Below, piece by piece: positions 1 through 5,651 of a stretch of 6,377 bases of DNA. Under the pieces are notes generated by a model. The model saw only the letters and a program-made list of their open reading frames with translations. It was not told the DNA's origin and made no database searches. The number at the start of each line of letters is the position of its first letter. The stretch's first letter is position 1. Origin of the DNA: Clostridiaceae bacterium (GTDB lineage Bacteria > Bacillota > Clostridia > Saccharofermentanales > UBA5734); assembly GCA_012519875.1 (NCBI GenBank), contig JAAYPL010000067.1:1-6377 (forward strand), written 5' to 3'. Made by a program: the position numbers and the translations under genes.

Positions 1-395
1 AACAAGATCAAGCGGGCGGCTCCCCAGACAAGGCGGCCGAGCAACATCGAGACGATCAGGTTAACATAAAGAAAGACCGGTTTTTTGGGCAGCAACTTGT
101 AGAGCACACCGGTCAGCAAGCCGTAGGCCGCCATCTCGAAAGCCATCGCCACCGCCGCAGGGTAAAGGGGCGGCATCGTGAGCGTCAGGCTGCGCAGCAA
201 GGGCAGGATGAAACCGACCGCCATGCCAAGAGGACCGCCGCAGACAAAGCCGGCCAGCAGGACCGGAATATGCATGGGCAACAGCATGCTGCCAATGGCC
301 GGAATCTGCCCGGTCAGAAAGGGCAGGACCATCCCCAAAGCCAAAGCGACAGCGGCGAAAACCAATTTACGTGTCGTTAAAGAAGTGCTTTTCAT
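1..395 (-). CDS. ECF transporter S component (substrate-binding membrane subunit), 3' end outside window
   Basis: The minus strand is open from an ATG at 395 to the window edge, giving 131 residues with no stop. The protein is very hydrophobic. Segments seen are LVFAAVALALGMVLPF (residues 11-26), a loop with LPMHIPVLLAGF (39-50), GGPLGMAVGFILPLLRSL (53-70), MPPLYPAAVAMAFEMAAYGL (74-93) and a further helix near 108-122. The LPMH..VLLAGF..G...G...G...PLLRS....MPP..P.A.AMA.E pattern is typical of ECF-type S components (PF12822-like). These proteins bind a vitamin or similar micronutrient in the membrane and dock on the shared energizing module EcfA-A'-T, whose genes are not in the window. The substrate cannot be read from sequence; pantothenate-like or another vitamin is only a guess. 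The start is fixed by a strong ribosome binding site (GAGGAGG, minus strand of 402-408) six nucleotides upstream. The gene is divergent from the Mrp-like ATPase and has its own promoter and attenuator-like leader. Confidence 0.85.
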   Translation of the reverse strand, partial: MKSTSLTTRKLVFAAVALALGMVLPFLTGQIPAIGSMLLPMHIPVLLAGFVCGGPLGMAVGFILPLLRSLTLTMPPLYPAAVAMAFEMAAYGLLTGVLYKLLPKKPVFLYVNLIVSMLLGRLVWGAARLIL

Positions 396-401
396 TTAAA
401 A

Positions 402-523
402 TCCTCCTCAAAAACAAAAAATGAAGGCTCGTGTCTCCAGACAAACAAGTACCTTCATGGTACGGATCTCGGTTGAATAGAAAAACGGATTTTCCGGAAG
501 AAGCCGACTTCAGCCGGCCGGTT
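402..523 (-). promoter_or_regulatory. Structured 5' leader of the ECF gene, candidate riboswitch or attenuator
   Basis: The leader between the predicted start (about 523) and the coding start is about 128 nt. Three elements are visible on the minus strand. The first is a hairpin GCCGGC-UGAA-GUCGGC (518-503), with a G.U pair only in this orientation. The second is a hairpin GTACC-ATGAA-GGTAC (463-449), whose 3' part uses bases of the terminator's 5' arm, so the two cannot form together. The third is the terminator (458-421 plus U-run). This is the usual arrangement of a transcription-attenuating leader. I do not recognise any known aptamer: there is no T-box motif and no clear TPP, FMN, cobalamin, preQ1 or THF consensus. 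The ligand or protein that would control it is unknown. A 16-codon ORF (MKVLVCLETRAFIFCF, from 458) also lies in the leader, without a good ribosome binding site. Confidence 0.5.
410..458 (-). terminator. Intrinsic terminator inside the leader of the ECF S-component gene (attenuator)
   Basis: Read on the minus strand, ATGAAGG (458-452) pairs perfectly with CCTTCAT (427-421). It continues inward with CTTG/CGAG (449-446 with 431-428, one G.U) and TGTC/GACA (443-440 with 435-432) around a TGGA loop, interrupted by two small bulges. The hairpin is followed at once by TTTTTGTTTTT. The G.U pair exists only in the minus-strand RNA and would be a C.A mismatch on the plus strand, so the direction is clear. 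The hairpin ends right before the GAGGAGG ribosome binding site, downstream of the promoter, so it can stop transcription before the gene is read. A competing hairpin is described under the leader. Confidence 0.72.
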
Positions 524-529
524 AGCCAC

Positions 530-558
530 AATCTACCAGCTGCAACCGTCACTGTCAA
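530..558 (-). promoter_or_regulatory. Sigma-70/sigma-A promoter of the ECF S-component gene
   Basis: On the minus strand a perfect TTGACA (558-553) is followed after exactly 17 nt by TAGATT (535-530), which matches the -10 consensus at 4 of 6 positions. Transcription would begin near 523 and leave a leader of about 128 nt before the gene. Confidence 0.65.
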
Positions 559-579
559 GACGCCGAACCGATTGCAGCT
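538..579. repeat. Perfect 8-bp inverted repeat over the ECF promoter (possible operator)
   Basis: AGCTGCAA (538-545) and TTGCAGCT (572-579) are exact reverse complements 26 nt apart, about 34 nt centre to centre. They bracket the -35 box of the minus-strand promoter; one arm lies in its spacer. The spacing is close to three helical turns, so two half-sites for a regulator are possible. It is not in the transcribed leader, so an RNA role is unlikely. No known regulator site was recognised. Confidence 0.4.
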
Positions 580-607
580 CGGATCAACATCTCGTTTGCG
601 CGGTTTA

Positions 608-635
608 TTGACATATGCTGGTTATAAACTATACT
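608..635 (+). promoter_or_regulatory. Sigma-70/sigma-A promoter of the Mrp-like ATPase gene
   Basis: A perfect TTGACA (608-613) is followed after 16 nt by TATACT (630-635), 5 of 6 matches to the -10 consensus. The start of transcription would be near 642, giving a short leader of about 29 nt with the ribosome binding site AGGAGA at 655-660. Confidence 0.7.
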
Positions 636-670
636 GAAGGGAAATCAAGCAAATAGGAGAGCGACGCAAT

Positions 671-1492
671 ATGAGCAACAACAACCCGGATTCGGGATCA
701 AAACCCGCTGATTTCAAGATTGAAAACAATCCCCTTAATGAGATTCGGAGAACCATTGCCGTCCTCAGCGGCAAAGGCGGCGTCGGCAAATCAATGGTCA
801 CGGCCTTGCTGGCCACTTATTTGCAGCGAACAGGCAAGTATCAGGTGGGTGTCTTGGATGCCGATATCACCGGTCCATCGATACCACGGCTTTTCGGTGC
901 CGACGCCTACAAACCCGCTGCGGCCGAAGCCGGCATCTTTCCGGTGCGTACCCACAGCGACATCCGGCTCATGTCGATTAATTTGCTGCTGGATGAACCG
1001 GAGTCCCCGGTGGTCTGGCGCGGACCGATTCTGGCCAATACGGTCAAGCAATTTTGGACCGACGTTGTCTGGGGTGATTTGGATTTTCTGCTTCTGGACA
1101 TGCCGCCGGGAACCGGAGACGTACCGCTGACTGTTTTTCAATCGCTGCCGCTGACGGGGATTGTCATCGTAACATCACCGCAGGATCTGGTGGCCATGAT
1201 CGTCAAAAAAGCCGTCAATATGGCCCGGATGATGAACATCCCCATCGTCGGCCTGATCGAGAATATGCGGTATGCGGTGTGTCCGGCATGCGGCGAAACC
1301 ATACATCTGTTTGGTGACAGCAAAGTGGAGACCATCGCAGCTCAGTGGAACATTCCCTATCTGGGCCATCTGCCTCTTGATCCTGATCTGGCACGGCTGG
1401 GCGACGAGGGAATGATTGAAAGAGTCCACAAAGATTATCTCCAGGAGGCCGTGGCCTTACTGGAAAGAATCCCCGCCGACGGTGAGATTTAA
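671..1492 (+). CDS. mrp: Mrp/NBP35-family iron-sulfur carrier P-loop ATPase
   Basis: This is a 273-residue cytoplasmic P-loop ATPase of the MinD/Mrp group. It carries the deviant Walker A GKGGVGKS at 34-41, the switch DADITGPS at 63-70, WRGPI at 116-120, the Walker B-like DMPPGTGD at 143-150, and CPAC at 204-207. The CxxC pair is the family's site for a bridging 4Fe-4S cluster shared between two subunits. Family knowledge says that such proteins bind Fe-S clusters and pass them to target enzymes in an ATP-dependent way (ApbC/NBP35 role); the specific clients here are unknown. The N-terminus (about 25 polar residues before the ATPase core) lacks the four-cysteine ferredoxin-like motif of eukaryotic NBP35 and the DUF59 domain of longer bacterial Mrp proteins, so it is the short core form. 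AGGAGA 10 nt upstream supports the ATG at 671. It stands alone, divergent from the ECF gene, and ends at a strong hairpin terminator. Confidence 0.92.
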   Translation: MSNNNPDSGSKPADFKIENNPLNEIRRTIAVLSGKGGVGKSMVTALLATYLQRTGKYQVGVLDADITGPSIPRLFGADAYKPAAAEAGIFPVRTHSDIRLMSINLLLDEPESPVVWRGPILANTVKQFWTDVVWGDLDFLLLDMPPGTGDVPLTVFQSLPLTGIVIVTSPQDLVAMIVKKAVNMARMMNIPIVGLIENMRYAVCPACGETIHLFGDSKVETIAAQWNIPYLGHLPLDPDLARLGDEGMIERVHKDYLQEAVALLERIPADGEI

Positions 1493-1538
1493 CTTTTCAG
1501 GGGGACACATATTCCCTAAGCTGCCGGAAAGGACGCAA

Positions 1539-1577
1539 AAAGCCCGGAGAATCTAGTTTTCAGCTTCTCCGGGCTTT
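1539..1577. terminator. Bidirectional intrinsic terminator between convergent genes
   Basis: AAAGCCCGGAGAA (1539-1551) and TTCTCCGGGCTTT (1565-1577) form a perfect 13-bp stem with a 13-nt loop. On the plus strand it follows the Mrp-like gene by 46 nt, with a poor T-run (TTTGGTTCGGTT). On the minus strand the stem is followed by a better run of five T, so it also ends the malic enzyme operon. Confidence 0.9.
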
Positions 1578-1606
1578 GGTTCGGTTCTCTGATCAATATT
1601 TGCGTT

Positions 1607-1663
1607 TCAGGTCGATTTCGTTCCTTCCTCGCTGCCTGCCTGAACGGTGGTCGCGAGTTTCAT
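1607..1663 (-). CDS. Possible 18-residue small ORF at the end of the malic enzyme operon
   Basis: After the malic enzyme stop there is a short minus-strand ORF with ATG at 1663 and TGA at 1607-1609, encoding MKLATTVQAGSEEGTKST. A ribosome binding site GAGGG (minus strand of 1671-1675) lies 7 nt upstream, and the operon terminator follows about 30 nt later. The peptide is polar with no membrane segment and I do not recognise it. It could be a real microprotein, the remnant 5' end of a deleted operon gene, or chance. The only support is position and ribosome binding site. Confidence 0.28.
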   Translation of the reverse strand: MKLATTVQAGSEEGTKST

Positions 1664-1689
1664 GAGATTACCCTCTTTAAATTCAAAAT

Positions 1690-2874
1690 TCAAATACGGG
1701 ACACGCCGCTCCTGCGAGCCGCCTCGGCCACAGCCGCCGCCACGGCCTTGCCTACGCGCGGATCAAAGGCAGCGGGAATGATGTAGTCAGCGTTCAGCTT
1801 CTCATCGGTGATCAGACCGGCCAGAGCTTCAGCCGCGGCTACCTTCATCTCATCGTTGATATCACTGGCGCGCACATCGAATGCACCGCGGAAAATGCCG
1901 GGGAAAGCCAGCACATTGTTGATCTGGTTGGGAAAATCACTTCGGCCGGTCGCCACAACGGCGGCACCACCGGCTTTGGCGTCATCGGGAAAGATCTCGG
2001 GCGTGGGATTGGCACAGGCAAAGACGACGGCATCTTCGTTCATTGTCCTGACCATCTCGGTGGTCACAACGCCGGGGGCGGACACGCCGATAAACACATC
2101 GGCACCTGCGAGAACGTCGGCCAGGCCACCCTGACGCCTGGTCAGATTGGTTACTTGGGCTATCTGCTCCTTAATGGGATTCATCCCTGCCTTACGCCCT
2201 TCATAAATGGCGCCGCTGCGATCACACAGGGTAATATCCTTCACACCGCCGGCCAGAAACAGGCGGCAGATGGCGATGGCGGCAGCGCCGGCACCGTTAA
2301 TGACAATACGGACATCTTCTTTTTGCTTGCCGACCACCTTCAGGGCATTGGTCAGACCGGCCAGCGTGATGACGGCGGTGCCATGCTGGTCATCATGGAA
2401 GATGGGAATGTCACAGCAAGCCTTCAGCTTGTCTTCGATCTCAAAGCAGCGGGGAGCCGAGATGTCCTCCAGATTCACGCCGCCGAAGGAGCCGGAGATG
2501 AGCTGAATGGTACGAACGATTTCGTCCACATCCTTGGACTTGACGCACAACGGGAAGGCATCGACTCCGCCAAACTCCTTGAACAGTACGCACTTACCTT
2601 CCATAACGGGCATACCGGCTTCAGGCCCGATATCGCCCAGGCCCAGAACAGCGGTTCCGTCGGTGACCACCAGACACATATTCCAGCGGCGGGTCAGATC
2701 ATAGGACTTATTTATGTCTTTCTGGATCTCCAGGCAGGGCTGAGCCACACCGGGAGTATAAGCCAGAGACAGGTCTTCTTTGTTTCGAACGGGAACGGTG
2801 GAGATCACCTCGATTTTGCCCCGCTTCTCGTAATGCAGCTTCAAGCTTTCTTCAGCAATAGGAGTCATAGCCAT
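1690..2874 (-). CDS. Malic enzyme (oxaloacetate-decarboxylating malate dehydrogenase), short bacterial form
   Basis: This 394-residue cytoplasmic enzyme converts malate to pyruvate and CO2 while reducing NAD or NADP; it links C4 acids to pyruvate. Family landmarks are all present: YTPGVA with the catalytic Tyr39, TDGTAVLGLGDIGPEAGMPV (71-90), EGKCVLFKEFGGVDAFPL with Lys94, NLEDI with metal ligands Glu136 and Asp137, and FHDDQHGTA (159-167) with the third metal-binding acidic residue. A Rossmann motif NGAGAAA (193-199), ANPTPE (288-293) and FPNQINN (314-320) follow. The length fits the single-domain short form; there is no fused phosphotransacetylase domain. Asp218 at the end of the second strand of the nucleotide-binding fold hints at NAD preference, which is an inference. 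AGGAAAGGA (minus strand, about 2886-2894) supports ATG 2874; a second ATG two codons later is less likely. It lies 27 nt after the M24 gene, so the two are probably one transcript. Confidence 0.95.
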   Translation of the reverse strand: MAMTPIAEESLKLHYEKRGKIEVISTVPVRNKEDLSLAYTPGVAQPCLEIQKDINKSYDLTRRWNMCLVVTDGTAVLGLGDIGPEAGMPVMEGKCVLFKEFGGVDAFPLCVKSKDVDEIVRTIQLISGSFGGVNLEDISAPRCFEIEDKLKACCDIPIFHDDQHGTAVITLAGLTNALKVVGKQKEDVRIVINGAGAAAIAICRLFLAGGVKDITLCDRSGAIYEGRKAGMNPIKEQIAQVTNLTRRQGGLADVLAGADVFIGVSAPGVVTTEMVRTMNEDAVVFACANPTPEIFPDDAKAGGAAVVATGRSDFPNQINNVLAFPGIFRGAFDVRASDINDEMKVAAAEALAGLITDEKLNADYIIPAAFDPRVGKAVAAAVAEAARRSGVSRI

Positions 2875-2901
2875 AGGTTTTTTGTTCCTTTCCTGTTATA
2901 A

Positions 2902-4098
2902 TTAAAACTTCAGTACCGTAATTTCCTGATCCGTGAGAGAGAGCAGCCTGGCACCATCCTTGGTTACGCGGAAGTTGTCGCAGCAGATGGCGAAATGACC
3001 GTTGCGCACCAGCTCGGGGTGAATGGCCAACAACATATCCTCCCGCATCTCCATGTCCTCAAAGGGACTGATGACGGGAGCTTCCATCATATCGTAGCCT
3101 TGACCGTGACCCACGAAGCGGCCATTGGGTGCGATGCCGCGGTCTACGACAAACTTGTCGTAGACCTCATTCAGCTCACGCCCGGTGACACCGGGCTTAC
3201 AGGCATCAGCCACCAGATGCTGGACTTCTCTGGCATCTTCAAACAGTTTTACGAATTCGGGATCGGGTCGGCCCAGACAGAAAGAGCGAGCCAGCTCACC
3301 ATAGATGCCGCCGGGACCGGAGACCTCGATCATTACGGTAACGGAGTCACCCATCTCGAAGCGGCGGTTTGCCTTAAAATTCTGGAAGAAACCGCTTCCT
3401 GCGCCGTTCGGAGCCGAACCCACGGCGATGTTGCCGATCCGGTCACAGGCAATATAGCGGGAAGCGTGCTCAATATCAGCAAGAACCTCATACTCCATGC
3501 GGCCGGGACGGATCAGAGCCGGAACCATATCCATCAACTGCTTGTGTGCCAGAATGCAGCGATCGACCAGATCCCACTCCTCTGCGCTTTTGACAGCCTT
3601 GATGTAGCTGAACTGCTTGCTGAAATCCACGAGCTCGCAGCCGGGAACACCCTTGCGGACAAGATCCAGTGTATCGGCACTTACTAATTGCTTGAACACA
3701 ACGCCGATGCGCCTAAAATTATGGGTGTTCAGCTCGGCTGCCAGACTCTCTGCGGTCAGGCCGTCGGTGCAGCCGAAAGTCTGGCAGTAGGGACGCACAA
3801 TCAACTTCTCCACATTGCGCAGGGCAGGGCCGGCGGGGGCGTTGGGATTATCCACGCCGTGATTGATCATGGTCATCTTGCCTTTGGTGGGAATCAATAT
3901 GGTAGTGCCGTAGGGATGGCCAAGCTGGTCGGTCATATAGCGAACCACACTGTCAAAAATGGTGCTCTGAGTCTGGACAATACAGCAATCCAAATCGGCC
4001 TTTTTCAATTCGGCCTGCACAGCGGCCAGACGACGGTTGAGCTCTGCGGTGGAAACGGGGTATTTATAACGAGGTCCGGACAGATTCAATTCGGGCAT
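2902..4098 (-). CDS. M24 (creatinase/aminopeptidase P fold) family protein with altered metal ligands
   Basis: This is a 398-residue cytoplasmic protein. Residues about 15-165 form a creatinase-like N-terminal domain and about 175-398 the pita-bread catalytic domain (M24). Signature regions are MGDSVTVMIEVSGPGGIYG (249-267), GHGQGYDMMEAP (330-341), LLAIHPELV (356-364) and ICCDNFRVTKDG (371-382). Aligned by motif to metal-dependent members, the usual ligands Asp, Asp, His, Glu, Glu become Glu258, Glu268, His331, His360 and Cys373; only the histidine is kept. The protein may therefore use a different metal arrangement or none, as creatinase does. The substrate is unknown: it need not be a peptidase, since the family includes creatinase and the DMSP lyase DddP. 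AGAGGAG 9 nt upstream supports ATG 4098. It is the first gene of an operon with malic enzyme. An annotation as Xaa-Pro aminopeptidase would be unsafe. Confidence 0.87.
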   Translation of the reverse strand: MPELNLSGPRYKYPVSTAELNRRLAAVQAELKKADLDCCIVQTQSTIFDSVVRYMTDQLGHPYGTTILIPTKGKMTMINHGVDNPNAPAGPALRNVEKLIVRPYCQTFGCTDGLTAESLAAELNTHNFRRIGVVFKQLVSADTLDLVRKGVPGCELVDFSKQFSYIKAVKSAEEWDLVDRCILAHKQLMDMVPALIRPGRMEYEVLADIEHASRYIACDRIGNIAVGSAPNGAGSGFFQNFKANRRFEMGDSVTVMIEVSGPGGIYGELARSFCLGRPDPEFVKLFEDAREVQHLVADACKPGVTGRELNEVYDKFVVDRGIAPNGRFVGHGQGYDMMEAPVISPFEDMEMREDMLLAIHPELVRNGHFAICCDNFRVTKDGARLLSLTDQEITVLKF

Positions 4099-4130
4099 GG
4101 CGATTTTCTCCTCTCATATGTTATTTGAGC

Positions 4131-4151
4131 AAAAAAGGTCGAAACCTTCCT
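4131..4151 (-). terminator. Short UUCG-loop hairpin with T-run in the leader of the M24 gene
   Basis: On the minus strand AGGAAGGT (4151-4144) pairs with ACCTTTTT (4139-4132) around a TTCG tetraloop. The core AAGGT/ACCTT has five Watson-Crick pairs, extended by two G.U and one A-U, and runs into a row of six T. It lies between the likely promoter and the ribosome binding site. A competing pair AAACC/GGTTT (4159-4155 with 4146-4142) shares bases with it. The stem is weak, so termination may be partial. Confidence 0.4.
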
Positions 4152-4180
4152 AATGGTTTTAACTGTTGAAATCAAAATCT

Positions 4181-4202
4181 ATTATATCCGGTATCTGGTC
4201 AA
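4181..4202 (-). promoter_or_regulatory. Probable promoter region of the M24-malic enzyme operon
   Basis: On the minus strand a perfect TATAAT lies at 4186-4181. The obvious TTGACC (4202-4197) is only 10 nt upstream, too close to be its -35 box, and no good hexamer sits at 17 nt. The start near 4174 would give a 75-nt leader. The -10 is convincing by sequence; the -35 is not resolved and an activator may be needed. Confidence 0.4.
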
Positions 4203-4211
4203 AATATACAT

Positions 4212-4250
4212 TTCTTCTTGATAATTAGCAATAGAGTTTCGTAAGAAGAA
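4212..4250. repeat. Inverted repeat in the divergent intergenic region
   Basis: TTCTTCTT (4212-4219) and AAGAAGAA (4243-4250) are perfect 8-bp reverse complements 23 nt apart, upstream of both divergent promoters. The arms are simple AAG/CTT repeats, so chance is a serious alternative. Apart from this and the promoters I see nothing in 4115-4370; no gene is supported there. Confidence 0.25.
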
Positions 4251-4298
4251 GCCGGAGTTTGTATAAACCACGCAAGGAATCGCGACCACGCACCTCTA

Positions 4299-4327
4299 TC
4301 GTCAAGTTCCGGAAACGGTGCTATAAT
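4299..4327 (+). promoter_or_regulatory. Extended -10 promoter of the transglutaminase-like gene
   Basis: TATAAT (4322-4327) is preceded by TGC (4319-4321), an extended -10 element. TCGTCA at 4299-4304, 17 nt upstream, matches the -35 consensus at 4 of 6 positions. Transcription near 4334 would leave a leader of about 37 nt. Confidence 0.7.
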
Positions 4328-4370
4328 GTGCTGGCACGCATTTAAAACTGGTAGCCAGGTGTAATAAATA

Positions 4371-5513
4371 ATGAAGCGACGATTACCTGATCCGAAAACA
4401 ATCACTGTTCGAAAAATAAAAAAACCATTGATGATACAAGCGGTGGTCGCCTGGTCGCTGTTGTTGCTGTTTATTGTTGTGGTGATCGGCTCTTTGATCT
4501 GGACTCGGTTTCGTGAACCGGTGATTTCAGAGACACAAACCGCCTTGCCGACGACCGGCCAAAGCGACACAACGCCTGAGCCCGCAACCGAACCGCAGAT
4601 TACCGATATTTTGCTTATAAAGACCATTGAGGTGGGTTCCGATCTACCCGATGCCAAGGAATTTTTCCCGGATCCGCCGATCACAGCCAGTTACACAACG
4701 GATTTAACCGGCTTAAATTTAGATCAGCCGGGAGAGTATTCGATTGAAATCAGAGCTGATGATCGGCTTTATACCGGCAAACTCCAGGTCGTTGATATGA
4801 CCCCTCCGGTCATCACCGGCAGCAATCTGACCATCACCGTCGGTGAGACCGTGTCCTACCGCAAGCACGTCACCGTGGAGGACAATTGTGAGGGCCCGGT
4901 CCGGCTGGAAATCGACAACAGTCAAGTCATCACCAATGTACCGGGTGAATATGATGTCATTTTTTTGGCCACCGATGCCGCCGGTAATTCATCGTCGCTG
5001 ATCCTGCAGGTTACTGTTCTGGAACCGGATCCGCGCCGGGAGGCTGTGTTTGCCATGGCCGATGAGGTGTTGGCTCGGATCACCAACGAACAGATGAGCA
5101 AACGGGACAAGGCATGGGCGATTTTTCAGTGGACCAACAGGTCCATCTCCTATACCGGGAATGCAGAAAAATCCAGCACTCTTGCCGGGGCCTACGATGG
5201 CTTTAAATTTCGTCGGGGGGATTGCTTCACTTATTATGCTTTAAGTGAAATACTTTTGACCCGCGCCGGCATTGATAATATGCGGATTACCCGTGTTGGC
5301 GGCAATACCGATCATTACTGGAATTTGGTCAACTGCGGCGACGGCTGGTATCATTTCGACGCCAGTGAGCGACGTTCGGGCGATACCTTTGTTCCTTTTA
5401 TGAAAAACGATGCGGCCATGGCGGAATACACGGAAAAAACCGCCGCGGCCTTTCCCGATAAAATCAATTACTACACATTTGACCCGTCACTCTATCCCGA
5501 AAGAGGCCAATAA
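4371..5513 (+). CDS. Membrane-anchored Ig-like/transglutaminase-like domain protein
   Basis: This is a 380-residue protein. A basic N-terminus (residues 1-19) precedes one hydrophobic segment (about 21-44, AVVAWSLLLLFIVVVIGSLI), giving a type II topology with the rest outside the cytoplasm. A Thr/Pro-rich linker (about 52-76) follows, then two Ig-like domains (about 78-141 and 143-217). The second begins with MTPPVI and contains NVPGEYDVIFLATDAAGN, the hallmark of DUF5011/HYR-like bacterial domains. The C-terminal part (about 225-380) is a transglutaminase-like fold with RRGDCFTYYALSEILL (Cys285), DHYWNLV (His315) and GWYHFDAS (Asp330), the expected Cys-His-Asp triad, so an active thiol enzyme (protease or transamidase) on the cell surface is likely. 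The target is unknown; cell-wall or surface proteins are an inference. The ribosome binding site is weak (AGGTG, 4357-4361, 9 nt before ATG), so translation may be modest. It appears monocistronic. Confidence 0.85.
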   Translation: MKRRLPDPKTITVRKIKKPLMIQAVVAWSLLLLFIVVVIGSLIWTRFREPVISETQTALPTTGQSDTTPEPATEPQITDILLIKTIEVGSDLPDAKEFFPDPPITASYTTDLTGLNLDQPGEYSIEIRADDRLYTGKLQVVDMTPPVITGSNLTITVGETVSYRKHVTVEDNCEGPVRLEIDNSQVITNVPGEYDVIFLATDAAGNSSSLILQVTVLEPDPRREAVFAMADEVLARITNEQMSKRDKAWAIFQWTNRSISYTGNAEKSSTLAGAYDGFKFRRGDCFTYYALSEILLTRAGIDNMRITRVGGNTDHYWNLVNCGDGWYHFDASERRSGDTFVPFMKNDAAMAEYTEKTAAAFPDKINYYTFDPSLYPERGQ

Positions 5514-5531
5514 GGTTATCTTCAGACCTTG

Positions 5532-5593
5532 TTCAAGGCACCCTCCGGACGGGCCTTGAGGCGCCGCAATCGCCAGTCGCTGAAACGGCGTCT
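5532..5593. repeat. Two abutting stem-loops after the transglutaminase-like gene
   Basis: TTCAAGGC (5532-5539) pairs with GCCTTGAG (5553-5560). AGGCGCCG (5559-5566) pairs with CGGCGTCT (5586-5593), each 8 bp with one G.U pair. The two stems share bases 5559-5560. Neither is followed by a T-run, so they are poor intrinsic terminators. They could slow transcript decay, aid factor-dependent termination, or be a small repetitive element; a second copy is not present in this window. Confidence 0.35.
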
Positions 5594-5621
5594 TGATCAT
5601 TCAATCAAAAACAGCCATACT
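5593..5621 (+). promoter_or_regulatory. Possible promoter and operator of the pyruvate kinase C-domain-like gene
   Basis: TTGATC (5593-5598) is followed after 17 nt by CATACT (5616-5621), 4 of 6 matches to each hexamer. The -35 overlaps an inverted repeat TTGAT-N6-ATCAA (5593-5608) that could be a regulator site. The end of the preceding stem-loop touches the -35. Confidence 0.4.
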
Positions 5622-5651
5622 GTAATAAAAATGAAATAAGGAGATTTTGTC

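Noticed and set aside
411..458. 16-codon leader peptide MKVLVCLETRAFIFCF as a classical amino-acid attenuator
   Set aside because: There is no good ribosome binding site and no run of one regulatory codon; its ATG is better explained as part of the hairpins.
402..523. T-box leader before the ECF gene
   Set aside because: The conserved T-box antiterminator sequence (GGTGG.ACCGCG type) is absent.
367..637. Short open frames on both strands in the ECF/Mrp intergenic region
   Set aside because: They cover two good promoters and the leader hairpins, have no convincing start signals, and the translations resemble nothing.
2155..4128. Long plus-strand open frames (2155-2901, 2995-3687, 3688-4128) opposite malic enzyme and the M24 gene
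   Set aside because: They are antisense to two genes with clear family motifs, have no protein-family features, and are explained by codon bias of the opposite strand.
4199..4684. Minus-strand 161-codon open frame across the divergent intergenic region
   Set aside because: It overlaps the 5' part of the transglutaminase-like gene and that gene's promoter, lacks a ribosome binding site and shows no recognisable domain.
5532..5593. Intrinsic terminator for the transglutaminase-like gene
   Set aside because: The stems are real but neither is followed by a T-rich tract on either strand.
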